Shown here: in pieces, positions 1-6,323 of the stretch | Position numbering within the stretch: position 1 is the first letter of the stretch | Layout: the number at the start of each line of letters is the position of its first letter | NCBI GenBank assembly: GCA_002314855.1 | Contig: DCHQ01000095.1 | Span: forward strand, 1-15,009 | Length of the DNA: 15,009 nt | Direction: 5' to 3' | Origin: Lachnospiraceae bacterium UBA1748 | GTDB taxonomy: Bacteria > Bacillota > Clostridia > Lachnospirales > Lachnospiraceae | Position numbers and translations under genes: made by a program | Notes under the pieces: model-generated | The model's database searches: none | The model's input: the letters and a program-made list of their open reading frames with translations, nothing else | Told to the model about the DNA's origin: nothing

Positions 1-311
1 ATGATACCAAGGTTTACTGATGGATGAAGTCTAAGACCTCCCTTGTATGGTCCAATAGCGTTATTGAACTGTACACGGAATGCTCTGTTAACCTGAACCT
101 GACCATTGTCATCAACCCAAGGAACTCTGAACATGATCTGACGATCTGGCTCTGTGATTCTCTCAAGGATAGCGTTCTTTCTGTAAAGCTCCTCGTTAGC
201 ATCAACTACTGGTCTTAATGACTCGAGAACTTCTGTTACAGCCTGGATAAACTCAGCCTGCTCAGCGTTCTTCTTCTTTACTATCTCTAGTACCTCATCT
301 ACGTATGACAT
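1..311 (-). CDS. gdhA: NADP-type glutamate dehydrogenase, N-terminal part (cut by window edge)
   Basis: The reading frame starts at 311 and stays open to the window edge, giving the first 103 residues. Glutamate dehydrogenase interconverts 2-oxoglutarate plus ammonia and glutamate in the cytosol, and in this clostridial group is a main route of ammonium assimilation. Recognition rests on FRVPWVDDNGQVQVN (61-75), VQFNNAIGPYKGG (80-92) and HPSVN (96-100). The GPYKGG lysine (residue 90) is a substrate-binding residue of the family. The N-terminus closely resembles my memory of Clostridium symbiosum GDH, a hexameric S50-type enzyme of about 450 residues, so roughly three quarters of the gene lies outside. 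The start is fixed by an AGGAGG seven bases before ATG. It has its own promoter (413-441) and a structured leader, so it is probably transcribed separately from the peptidase operon upstream. Cofactor preference (NADP versus NAD) cannot be judged from this part. Confidence 0.95.
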   Translation of the reverse strand, partial: MSYVDEVLEIVKKKNAEQAEFIQAVTEVLESLRPVVDANEELYRKNAILERITEPDRQIMFRVPWVDDNGQVQVNRAFRVQFNNAIGPYKGGLRLHPSVNLGI

Positions 312-358
312 TCTAATGTCCTCCTAAAATAATATTTTATCCGCCTAAAAAAGAGTAA

Positions 359-399
359 GGCGCCGACCATAAACGCCAATGCGTTCACGGTTTGACGCC
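359..399 (-). promoter_or_regulatory. Structured 5' leader element of gdhA
   Basis: Positions 366-376 and 381-391 form an 11-pair stem (nine Watson-Crick and two G-U pairs in the minus-strand RNA) with a four-base ATTG loop. It is closed further out by four GC pairs between 359-362 and 396-399, across a small internal loop. The patch is clearly more GC-rich than the surrounding AT-rich intergenic DNA, as expected for a selected RNA structure. It lies between the predicted transcription start and the gdhA ribosome-binding site. It does not match a riboswitch class I can recognise. Confidence 0.45.
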
Positions 400-412
400 A
401 TAATCTAAAAAA

Positions 413-441
413 ATTTTAAAGTATTTTTTTTGATAATTCAA
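413..441 (-). promoter_or_regulatory. Predicted sigma-A promoter of gdhA
   Basis: On the minus strand TTGAAT (436-441) is followed after exactly 17 bases by TAAAAT (413-418). These are two and one mismatches from the TTGACA / TATAAT consensus, with optimal spacing. Transcription would begin near 406 and leave a leader of about 95 bases that contains the hairpin at 359-399. The surroundings are very AT-rich, which raises the chance of accidental matches, but the spacing and position suit gdhA. Confidence 0.6.
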
Positions 442-467
442 TATTTTTTTTTATATTTTTTAATATT

Positions 468-525
468 TATTATGTAAAAATAATTTACTTTGATTATCAA
501 TTTTTTGTAGTATTTTTACATAATA
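468..525. repeat. 15-bp perfect inverted repeat between gdhA and the peptidase operon
   Basis: Arms 468-482 (TATTATGTAAAAATA) and 511-525 are perfect reverse complements, separated by 28 bases. The loop itself contains the small palindrome TTGATTATCAA (490-500). It sits 19 bases past the stop codon of the C39-like gene and upstream of the gdhA promoter. It may act as a weak transcription terminator for the peptidase operon, although no clean T-tract directly follows the stem and the arms are almost entirely A/T. A protein-binding site is the alternative. Confidence 0.5.
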
Positions 526-543
526 TATCGAATTACTAGGCAA

Positions 544-1203
544 TCACTCCACTGAAAAGGCATAAATCATCTTGGAATGCCCCTTATTTATGCTACCAAG
601 CAGAGTTTCCAGCGAATCAAATGGCCCAACTATTTTTCCAGTTCCATATATATTATGGCCATAGTAGCCATCACTTTCACGGGCAACACATACTGTATGA
701 ACTGCGTGCATTATATTTCTTCCATCATTGTAAAATGTAAGTATAACGCAGTTTTTATTCTGAAGCTTATTAAGCATATCCTTATCGTGATAGCCCATTG
801 TCTTCAAGCCTTTACTGCTCACGTACTTCTTAATTGCCTTTGGAGAAGTTCCCCACCATCCATTAAGCACCATACCATTTTGCTCAAAATCAGCTATAAG
901 CTCTGGAAGTGTCAGAAACTCTCTACCAAAGATATAACGAAAGGCATTATACACAGCAATAATCTCACACCCTGAATACCTCATGGATACAGCACCGTAT
1001 GACATATCAGTGTATTTATTCTGGTCCTCAATATACTGCCCTTCAGCGAGCTTATGGTTTAGAACCGCTTCATCATTAATACTCTTATGCTCTGCAATCG
1101 ACTTTGTATTATGAATAGGCTTATCTATGAATCTAAGAAAATCATAAAAGGATACAACTGTTTTATTATTCACTTTTTGAGGGATGAAGCCCTTTATGTC
1201 CAT
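544..1203 (-). CDS. C39-like papain-fold cysteine peptidase, function unknown
   Basis: The product is a 219-residue protein with no signal peptide and no membrane segment, so probably cytosolic. The core resembles C39-like (papain-fold) peptidases: YSGCEIIAVYNAFRYI (77-92) puts Cys79 at the start of a helix, HAVHTVCVA (166-174) offers His166 or His169, and GHNIYG (182-187) offers Asn184 to complete a Cys-His-Asn/Asp triad. It is a stand-alone domain, without the ABC transporter part found in bacteriocin-exporting C39 proteins. The N-terminal 70 residues match nothing I recognise. It is the last gene of the apparent operon, 66 bases after pepD. The ribosome-binding site is weak (AGGAT about 16 bases before ATG), so the start is less certain than its neighbours'. 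Peptidase activity and substrate are inferred from the motifs only. Confidence 0.75.
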   Translation of the reverse strand: MDIKGFIPQKVNNKTVVSFYDFLRFIDKPIHNTKSIAEHKSINDEAVLNHKLAEGQYIEDQNKYTDMSYGAVSMRYSGCEIIAVYNAFRYIFGREFLTLPELIADFEQNGMVLNGWWGTSPKAIKKYVSSKGLKTMGYHDKDMLNKLQNKNCVILTFYNDGRNIMHAVHTVCVARESDGYYGHNIYGTGKIVGPFDSLETLLGSINKGHSKMIYAFSVE

Positions 1204-1230
1204 GACGTTTTACTTTCTTTATCCTAGCTG

Positions 1231-1254
1231 TTTTTATTCTAGTTTTTATTCTAG
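1231..1254. repeat. Tandem 12-bp repeat upstream of the C39-like gene
   Basis: TTTTTATTCTAG occurs twice head to tail (1231-1242 and 1243-1254). A decayed third copy, CTAGGATAAAGA on the minus strand, lies three bases further on (1214-1225). The third copy overlaps the weak ribosome-binding region of the C39-like gene. This is probably a slippage-generated repeat. Confidence 0.6.
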
Positions 1255-1269
1255 TTTCTTTTATTTTTC

Positions 1270-2724
1270 TTATTTTAACTTCTTTAGTAGAGTTACTAAT
1301 ATCTGCCATGTTCTTTCAACTGATGCAATATCCATGGCTTCATCTGGTGTATGAATATCTGTAAGCTCTGGTCCAAATGATACGCAGTCGAGTCCTTCTA
1401 TTTTGTCAGCAAAAATACCGCACTCAACACCTGCATGAACGGCATACACAACTGGATCTTTACCATACTGTTCCTTGTAAATATCTATCATCAGGTCCCT
1501 AAGCTTAGAATCCTCTTTATACTCCCATGCTGGATACGAACCCTCAACATTTACCGAGCCATTTAAACTGCTAATCACACATTTTATTCTTGATATTAGC
1601 TCCTCCTTTTCCGATGCAACACTGCTTCGAACCGAAAATGACATGACAACCTTATCATTATAATTTTTGAGTATACCCATGTTAAGTGATGTCTGAACGA
1701 GACCAGGAATAACCTGACTCATTTTCTGTACTCCACCTGGTAATGTATAAAGTCCAGTTATAATTCGCTTGGTATCAGCAAGATTGTATGCAAGATAAAT
1801 ATCTGCCACTGGGCTACAATCCACTGTTATACTGGCCTCAGGATCTGAAAGCTTAATCTCGCTTGCAACAATATCTGCATAATGCTGAAGTTTTTCGCTG
1901 AATTCATATACATCCTGATCTTCACCGATTATAAGGTTACATTCACAGCTTCTAGGTATGGCATTGTCCTTGAGACCACCAACTATATCACTTATATATA
2001 CATCATAATCGCTTATTGCCTGATATAGTATTCTACCCATTACCTGGTTGGCATTAGCTCTTCCTCTGTGTATCTCAATGCCCGAGTGTCCTCCGGTTAA
2101 TCCTGAAACCTTTATACTAACCGAGTAACCATATACATCCTGCTGCTTGCCAGCTAATGTACAATTAACAGTTGCGCCACCTGCGCAGCTTACGAGAAGA
2201 TACCCCTCATCCTCTGTGTCAAGATTGAGCATAGTCTTACCCTTTAATACCTTGGTATCAATGGCCGACGCACCAAGCATTCCTATTTCTTCATCAACTG
2301 TTATTACAACCTCTAAGGCTGGGTGAGCAATATCATCCGAATCAAGTACAGCCAGTGCATAAGCTACCGCGATACCATCATCAGCACCAAGCGTAGTTCC
2401 CTGAGCTATAACCTTGCCATCCTGAACCTTAAGCCTGAGCCCTTCCCTTGTAAAGTCGATATCCACACCATCAGCTTTTTCGCATACCATATCCATATGC
2501 CCCTGTATTATTACAGGCTCTGCTGCTTCGTAGCCTGCCGATGCAGGTTTAAAAATAATAACATTGTTACTATCATCCTGAATCACTCTAAGATTATGGC
2601 TTACAGCAAACTTCACAAGATAGTCACTTATCTTTTTAGTATTCCCAGAGCCATGAGGAATCGCACATATTTCTTCAAAATATTCAAAAACCTTGGCTGG
2701 TTGTAAATTCTCTAAAACTCGCAT
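1270..2724 (-). CDS. pepD: Aminoacyl-histidine dipeptidase (PepD, peptidase M20C)
   Basis: The 484-residue cytosolic metallo-dipeptidase would hydrolyse dipeptides such as carnosine-type Xaa-His, and more broadly helps recycle peptides. Length matches the family (E. coli PepD is about 485). The dizinc site is intact by motif: GHMDMVCEK gives His76 and Asp78, GADDG gives the bridging Asp115, DEEIG gives Glu145/Glu146, LNLDTEDEG gives Asp169, and DIHTPDE gives His458. The lid-domain GGHSGIEIHRGRANAN is at 211-226. The ATG at 2724 is chosen because AAGGAG precedes it by four bases. A TTG eight codons upstream would extend the frame, but that extension would be translated from the ribosome-binding site itself and the family's N-terminus starts at VLENLQPAKVF. 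It follows the 202-aa membrane protein by 24 bases and is probably co-transcribed with it. Confidence 0.95.
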   Translation of the reverse strand: MRVLENLQPAKVFEYFEEICAIPHGSGNTKKISDYLVKFAVSHNLRVIQDDSNNVIIFKPASAGYEAAEPVIIQGHMDMVCEKADGVDIDFTREGLRLKVQDGKVIAQGTTLGADDGIAVAYALAVLDSDDIAHPALEVVITVDEEIGMLGASAIDTKVLKGKTMLNLDTEDEGYLLVSCAGGATVNCTLAGKQQDVYGYSVSIKVSGLTGGHSGIEIHRGRANANQVMGRILYQAISDYDVYISDIVGGLKDNAIPRSCECNLIIGEDQDVYEFSEKLQHYADIVASEIKLSDPEASITVDCSPVADIYLAYNLADTKRIITGLYTLPGGVQKMSQVIPGLVQTSLNMGILKNYNDKVVMSFSVRSSVASEKEELISRIKCVISSLNGSVNVEGSYPAWEYKEDSKLRDLMIDIYKEQYGKDPVVYAVHAGVECGIFADKIEGLDCVSFGPELTDIHTPDEAMDIASVERTWQILVTLLKKLK

Positions 2725-2748
2725 ACTACTCCTTATTACTAGTTCCAA

Positions 2749-3357
2749 TTAATCATTATCTGCCTGCTTTTTAGCTGTTTTTTCTTTCCTACCAAGCTTA
2801 ACTAAAACGATAATAAATAATATTACATTAACAGGCACAAAAAACATCACGTCATATATACCTATTTCCAAAGCCATCCAGGTAGGATCAGGAGCTAACT
2901 TAACCACGTTAGTTGCCACAGAATAAAACCAAGGTGAAATAAAGAGATCTTCTTCTGTATATATAATCTCGCTATCCCCCTTTGGATAATACACATCAAT
3001 CGCTGTAAATATTTTGCAAAGAGCTGATACCTCTACACTTTCCTCTGGAATAAGAATGCTATCAGCGTAAAATAAACCCGAACTAACTATTTCATGATAT
3101 CCCGGAATTGTATTACCTTGATAAGAATATCCACTAAGTATAGTCGTAGTTGAAATATTATACTTCGCCCTGTCGCTGTCTACCTTCATAGAGCCCAAAA
3201 CACCTACTAATATGGCCACAACAATTATACAAGCAGCTACTATATACAAAGCAACTGCTATCTTTCTAAGCATGCCTTCCGAATACTTAATTACACATAT
3301 AACCATGGCTATCATAATAGCCAGAACGATTATACCTACAATACCTACTACTACCAT
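2749..3357 (-). CDS. Membrane protein of unknown function, three predicted helices
   Basis: I do not recognise a family. The 202-residue protein has two N-terminal hydrophobic helices (about 2-23 and 32-54), a polar region of about 110 residues (55-165) and a third helix (about 166-188), ending in a basic, lysine-rich tail. The polar segment has several Tyr and Ser residues and one Cys, and by the positive-inside rule would be on the outer face if the C-terminal KLGRKEKTAKK is cytosolic. A good ribosome-binding site (GAGAGG, seven bases) precedes ATG. It lies 20 bases after the 62-aa gene and 24 bases before pepD, so the three are most likely one transcript. Nothing in the sequence says whether it serves peptide metabolism. 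Confidence 0.75.
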   Translation of the reverse strand: MVVVGIVGIIVLAIMIAMVICVIKYSEGMLRKIAVALYIVAACIIVVAILVGVLGSMKVDSDRAKYNISTTTILSGYSYQGNTIPGYHEIVSSGLFYADSILIPEESVEVSALCKIFTAIDVYYPKGDSEIIYTEEDLFISPWFYSVATNVVKLAPDPTWMALEIGIYDVMFFVPVNVILFIIVLVKLGRKEKTAKKQADND

Positions 3358-3377
3358 AAATTACCTCTCGCATTTAA

Positions 3378-3566
3378 TTAAGAGCAGTTACAGCTGATTG
3401 TAATTTCATCATCCGCATCTGCTTGACTCTCTTGCTCCTCACGCACTTTTTTATATACCGTTTCAATCTCTTCCCTGGTTACGCCAGGAAACATAGAACA
3501 TAACGCATCAACATCACAACCACATAGCGACATGGTTTCTATTACTCTTTTTGTTTGTTCATCCAT
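3378..3566 (-). CDS. Small Cys-containing protein of unknown function (62 aa)
   Basis: The product is a 62-residue soluble, acidic protein. It has two predicted helical stretches (about 5-22 and 31-48) and then a polar acidic tail that ends in CNCS. Five cysteines occur as C-x-C pairs (Cys15/Cys17 and Cys59/Cys61) plus Cys23, which could bind a metal or form disulfides. The segment LCSMFPGVTREEIETVYKKV (22-41) has the hydrophobic-Met-Phe-Pro turn and following helix seen in CUE/UBA-like three-helix domains, though this may be coincidence. It is first in the apparent operon, with an AGGGG site upstream and an extended -10 promoter at 3622-3630. It is judged real because of its position, its ribosome-binding site and the tight spacing to the next gene. 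Confidence 0.65.
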   Translation of the reverse strand: MDEQTKRVIETMSLCGCDVDALCSMFPGVTREEIETVYKKVREEQESQADADDEITISCNCS

Positions 3567-3621
3567 ATATTTAAGTTCCCCTTTTATGAATAATATTAAG
3601 CTTTATACTCAATAATATTTT

Positions 3622-3630
3622 ATTATACCA
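3622..3630 (-). promoter_or_regulatory. Extended -10 promoter of the peptidase operon
   Basis: The minus strand reads TGGTATAAT, a perfect TATAAT with the extended-10 TGN element. It lies 56 bases before the ATG of the 62-aa gene. No good -35 box is present, which the extended -10 could compensate for. It is back to back with the start region of the plus-strand xylanase gene. Confidence 0.55.
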
Positions 3631-3717
3631 TTTATTAGGAAACTTATATATGTTAGACTATTTTCATAAAGAATATGTATAAAATACGCGATTATTATAT
3701 TGAAAGGAACATAATTA

Positions 3718-4740
3718 ATGAGTTTAAAAGATGCTTATTCCAATTACTTTAAAATGGGCGTAGCAGTTAATCCCATAGATATATTGCTGCCACCAGCCAA
3801 GGCATTAATCAAAAAAGAATATAACAGTATTACCTGTGAAAACAATATGAAGCCTATGTTCATTCTGGATGACGAAGTTAATCTTGCTGATCCAGCTAAA
3901 TATGATTTGGAGCCTGCAGTCACATTTGACAACTGCAAAGTTTTCCTAGATTTTGCCAAGAAAAATAATATACCTATGCGTGGCCATACACTTGGATGGC
4001 ACAATCAGACTCCACTCTGGTTCTTCCACGAAGGATACGATGAAAGTAAGCCCCTTGCCAGCAGAGAAACGATGATAGCAAGACTTCAGAACTATATTAA
4101 AGCAGTATTTGAATATATCAATGCTAATTATCCTAACCTTATATATGCCTGGGATGTATTCAATGAAATTGTAGATGAAGGTAGCTTTAGAAAATCCATT
4201 TGGCTCGATACTATCGGTGAGGATTTCTTTATATTTGCTTTTGAAGCAGCCAGAAAATACAGCCTTCCAGGCACTCAGTTATTCTACAACGACTATGAAA
4301 CTGCTGAGCCTTGGAAGCGTGATTTTATATGTGAGAAGGTTCTTGCTCCATTAATGGAAAGAGGACTTGTGGATGGTATGGGAATGCAGTCTCATCTTAC
4401 TATGGATCATCCTGACCTTGAGTTATATAAATTTGCTCTTGAGAAATATGGTGCACTTGGTCTAATCATTCACGCTACAGAGCTTGATATCCATAATGCT
4501 GACCCATCTGACGAATCAATGCAGGCCCTCGCTGACAGGTATGCTGAGTTATTTTCGATATATGTTGATGCCAAGAAAAATGGGACAGCTAATGTTGAAT
4601 GCGTTACCTTCTGGAATCTATTAGACGAAGAAAGCTGGCTCACCGGCTTCCGTAAAGAAAGAAGTTATCCTCTACTCTTCTGGAAGGGTGGCCAGCCTAA
4701 AAAAGCTTATCAGTCAGTTATAGATGTTGCATCCAAGTAG
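3718..4740 (+). CDS. Intracellular endo-1,4-beta-xylanase, glycoside hydrolase family 10
   Basis: The 340-residue protein is a single GH10 (beta/alpha)8 catalytic domain with no signal peptide, carbohydrate-binding module or anchor, so it should act in the cytoplasm on imported xylo-oligosaccharides. Family marks in order: ENNMKP (41-46), RGHTLGWHNQTP (88-99), the acid/base glutamate in WDVFNE (Glu150), FYNDYE (189-194), MGMQSHL (221-227), the nucleophile in HATELDI (Glu255) and TFWNLLD (297-303). Retaining hydrolysis of beta-1,4-xylosyl linkages is established for the family. A similar signal-less type is Geobacillus intracellular xylanase IXT6. GAAAGGAAC precedes the ATG by eight bases. It is the only plus-strand gene here, divergent from the peptidase operon and eight bases from the stop of the convergent membrane-protein gene. 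Its link to the transporter cluster 3 kb away is inferred. Confidence 0.95.
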   Translation: MSLKDAYSNYFKMGVAVNPIDILLPPAKALIKKEYNSITCENNMKPMFILDDEVNLADPAKYDLEPAVTFDNCKVFLDFAKKNNIPMRGHTLGWHNQTPLWFFHEGYDESKPLASRETMIARLQNYIKAVFEYINANYPNLIYAWDVFNEIVDEGSFRKSIWLDTIGEDFFIFAFEAARKYSLPGTQLFYNDYETAEPWKRDFICEKVLAPLMERGLVDGMGMQSHLTMDHPDLELYKFALEKYGALGLIIHATELDIHNADPSDESMQALADRYAELFSIYVDAKKNGTANVECVTFWNLLDEESWLTGFRKERSYPLLFWKGGQPKKAYQSVIDVASK

Positions 4741-4773
4741 TTTTCTTTTTATACTGATGCCGAAGGAAAACTA
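4738..4773. terminator. Inverted repeat spanning the ends of the two convergent genes
   Basis: Arms 4738-4748 and 4763-4773 pair over 11 positions with one G-U, starting at the stop codon of the xylanase gene (TAGTTTTC / GAAAACTA core). There is no T-tract after either arm, so it is a poor intrinsic terminator alone. It may add to the stronger hairpin about 80 bases further on, or protect the 3' end. Confidence 0.4.
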
Positions 4774-5078
4774 AAAGCAGCAGCTATAAATCCAAATATT
4801 AAAATAATAGTATTAAGTGCCAAACACAGCCCCATAGCTATTAAGCTTTTAAGGGGCTGTTTTTTTGTGCTAAGACGAATAATCAGCATCACAAAATGAA
4901 CTAAGATGCATATTGAATGAACTATAAGTCCTATTAATGAACTACCTATAACTATATAGAATAAAATCATTGAAACATCATACATATCAGCTAAATATGT
5001 ACCAGCTTCTGCAATTGCCAATGCAATATACACTGCTACTATTACTCCACGTATTATCCAAGGTGTTACTTTATTCAT
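4749..5078 (-). CDS. Small membrane protein of unknown function, three helices
   Basis: The 109-residue, very hydrophobic protein has predicted helices at about 9-29, 36-67 and 80-103. A short basic loop, RLSTKKQPLK (68-77), separates the last two. I do not recognise a family. It follows the sensor-kinase gene by 72 bases on the same strand and could be the last member of that operon, or be expressed alone. The ribosome-binding site is poor (AGAGAG or AGG close to ATG), which lowers confidence. The coding sequence also hosts the terminator of the convergent xylanase gene. The clear membrane pattern, with a charged loop in the expected place, argues that it is a real gene rather than terminator-region noise. 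Confidence 0.6.
   Translation of the reverse strand: MNKVTPWIIRGVIVAVYIALAIAEAGTYLADMYDVSMILFYIVIGSSLIGLIVHSICILVHFVMLIIRLSTKKQPLKSLIAMGLCLALNTIILIFGFIAAAFSFPSASV
4826..4866 (+). terminator. Rho-independent terminator for the xylanase gene, inside the opposing gene
   Basis: ACAGCCCC (4826-4833) pairs perfectly with GGGGCTGT (4853-4860), followed at once by a run of T that reaches 4866 (seven T in all). This is the classic terminator form in the plus direction, 86 bases past the xylanase stop. It lies entirely within the coding sequence of the minus-strand 109-aa gene, where it encodes the segment around KKQPLKSLIAMGLCL. On the minus strand the T-tract is on the wrong side, so it should only stop plus-strand transcription. 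Confidence 0.8.
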
Positions 5079-5150
5079 CGCCTAATCTCTCTTTCTTTAT
5101 TTATATATGATACGTATAATTCATAATTATATATGGGCCAATTACCACAA

Positions 5151-6323
5151 TTATTCTGCTAACAATTGAATCTCAAAAGTTTTGGTATACGGAGTTCTGT
5201 CCTTGTACTGAATAAGTCTAATACGTCCGTCATGCATCTCCACGATTTTTTTTGTAATAGATAGTCCAAGACCCGTACCTCTTTTTCCTGTTCTCGATTT
5301 ATCACCCTGGACAAATGGATCAAATATGTGTCTCGCAGTTTCCGACTCTATCCATGTACCATTATCGCTAACCTTAAATGATATCCACTTGCCTAATTTT
5401 TCTACTGACAATGTAAGCTTTGTTTTCTCCGGATTATGCTTAAATGCATTGATTAGCAGATTGTTAAACACTCTCTGCATCTGCAGTCTGTCAACCTGCA
5501 TAAATATTCCCTCATCTGGAATATCAATATCGAGCTCCATGTCCTTTTCTTCAAAATCAGTATATAAATTAGCTACGCTGTTTCTAAAAATCTCACATAT
5601 ATCTTCTGTTGATTTTTGAAGCTTATATCCTTCACTATCAAGCTTTACGTACTCAAATAATAGCGTAACCATATCCACAGTCTGCATTGACTTAGCCTTT
5701 ATAGCATCCAAATATTCCTGCTCTTTTTCTGGTTCTACCCTTCCTTCACTTAATGCCTGGGAAAAACCAGCAATAGTTGTAATAGGAGTCTTAATATCAT
5801 GGGCCACATCTGAAAGGAGCAAATTCCTCTGACGTGTCACTTCTTCTTCTTTATCAATTCTTTGCTTTTCCAGTATTTTGACGCGCTTAGACACTGATAC
5901 GGCAAACAAAATCCCGCCAAAAATATACGGAAATATCCATACAATAAGCATCGTAAGACATATTAAAACTACCATAATCATATAAAGAAGTGCCCTCTCT
6001 GGCTCTAGTTCACGTATATGATTAAATGCCTCATTATATACTGAATTATCCACCTGCAGATTAAAGAATCGGCCTATCCACCCAGTAATCTTAATGGCCA
6101 GTTCTGGATTAATTACAAATGATAATAGAACTTCTAATACAAATAAAAAGCCCTCTGCAAAGCCAGTTGCTGCCAGAAAATCTGTACCAAGTATTTCTCC
6201 AAGTACTGGTCTAACTATATTGGCGAAAAAAGTATCACTTACAATCTGGAATACACCTATTATAAGTAAAGTAATAGCAAGTCTTGTTAATATAAAATTG
6301 TTAAGTTTCTTCTCATTAATCAT
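5151..6323 (-). CDS. Membrane sensor histidine kinase of the OmpR-linked (EnvZ/VanS-like) type
   Basis: The 390-residue kinase should phosphorylate the response regulator encoded directly upstream. Predicted membrane helices are at about 11-29, 54-72 and 111-143, the last a long hydrophobic region. They leave two short loops and no recognisable sensor domain, so the stimulus may be within the membrane or come from a partner. The H-box LLSDVAHDIKTPITTI (169-184) gives phospho-accepting His175. The ATPase has an N-box NNLLINAFKHN (287-297), G1 at 320-325 (DNGTWI), FDPF (334-337) and G2 RGTGLGLSI (348-356). In G1 the usual second glycine (DNGxGI) is Trp324, confirmed as a TGG codon. The ATG follows the response-regulator TAA with no gap, implying translational coupling; no strong ribosome-binding site of its own is seen. 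Confidence 0.93.
   Translation of the reverse strand: MINEKKLNNFILTRLAITLLIIGVFQIVSDTFFANIVRPVLGEILGTDFLAATGFAEGFLFVLEVLLSFVINPELAIKITGWIGRFFNLQVDNSVYNEAFNHIRELEPERALLYMIMVVLICLTMLIVWIFPYIFGGILFAVSVSKRVKILEKQRIDKEEEVTRQRNLLLSDVAHDIKTPITTIAGFSQALSEGRVEPEKEQEYLDAIKAKSMQTVDMVTLLFEYVKLDSEGYKLQKSTEDICEIFRNSVANLYTDFEEKDMELDIDIPDEGIFMQVDRLQMQRVFNNLLINAFKHNPEKTKLTLSVEKLGKWISFKVSDNGTWIESETARHIFDPFVQGDKSRTGKRGTGLGLSITKKIVEMHDGRIRLIQYKDRTPYTKTFEIQLLAE

Noticed and set aside
24..218. Plus-strand open frame opposite gdhA, and the similar minus-strand frame at 14-205
   Set aside because: Both are shadows of the gdhA frame, whose protein is clearly recognisable; neither has a ribosome-binding site or family resemblance.
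544..1203. C39-like gene as a bacteriocin-processing peptidase, with the 62-aa protein as its precursor
   Set aside because: No double-glycine leader in the 62-aa protein, no ABC transporter and no modification enzyme nearby; the peptidase lacks membrane segments.
2725..2748. TTG start eight codons upstream of the chosen pepD start
   Set aside because: The AAGGAG ribosome-binding site lies inside this extension and serves the ATG at 2724; the family's N-terminus also begins there.
3589..3619. AATAATATT repeated at 3589-3597 and 3611-3619, 22 bases apart, as an operator
   Set aside because: The motif is pure A/T in an A/T-rich gap and could easily arise by chance; no regulator is implied.
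3653..3683. TTAGAC / TATAAA as the xylanase promoter
   Set aside because: Spacing would be 19 bases and both boxes are imperfect; a promoter must be in this region but this match is not strong enough to annotate.
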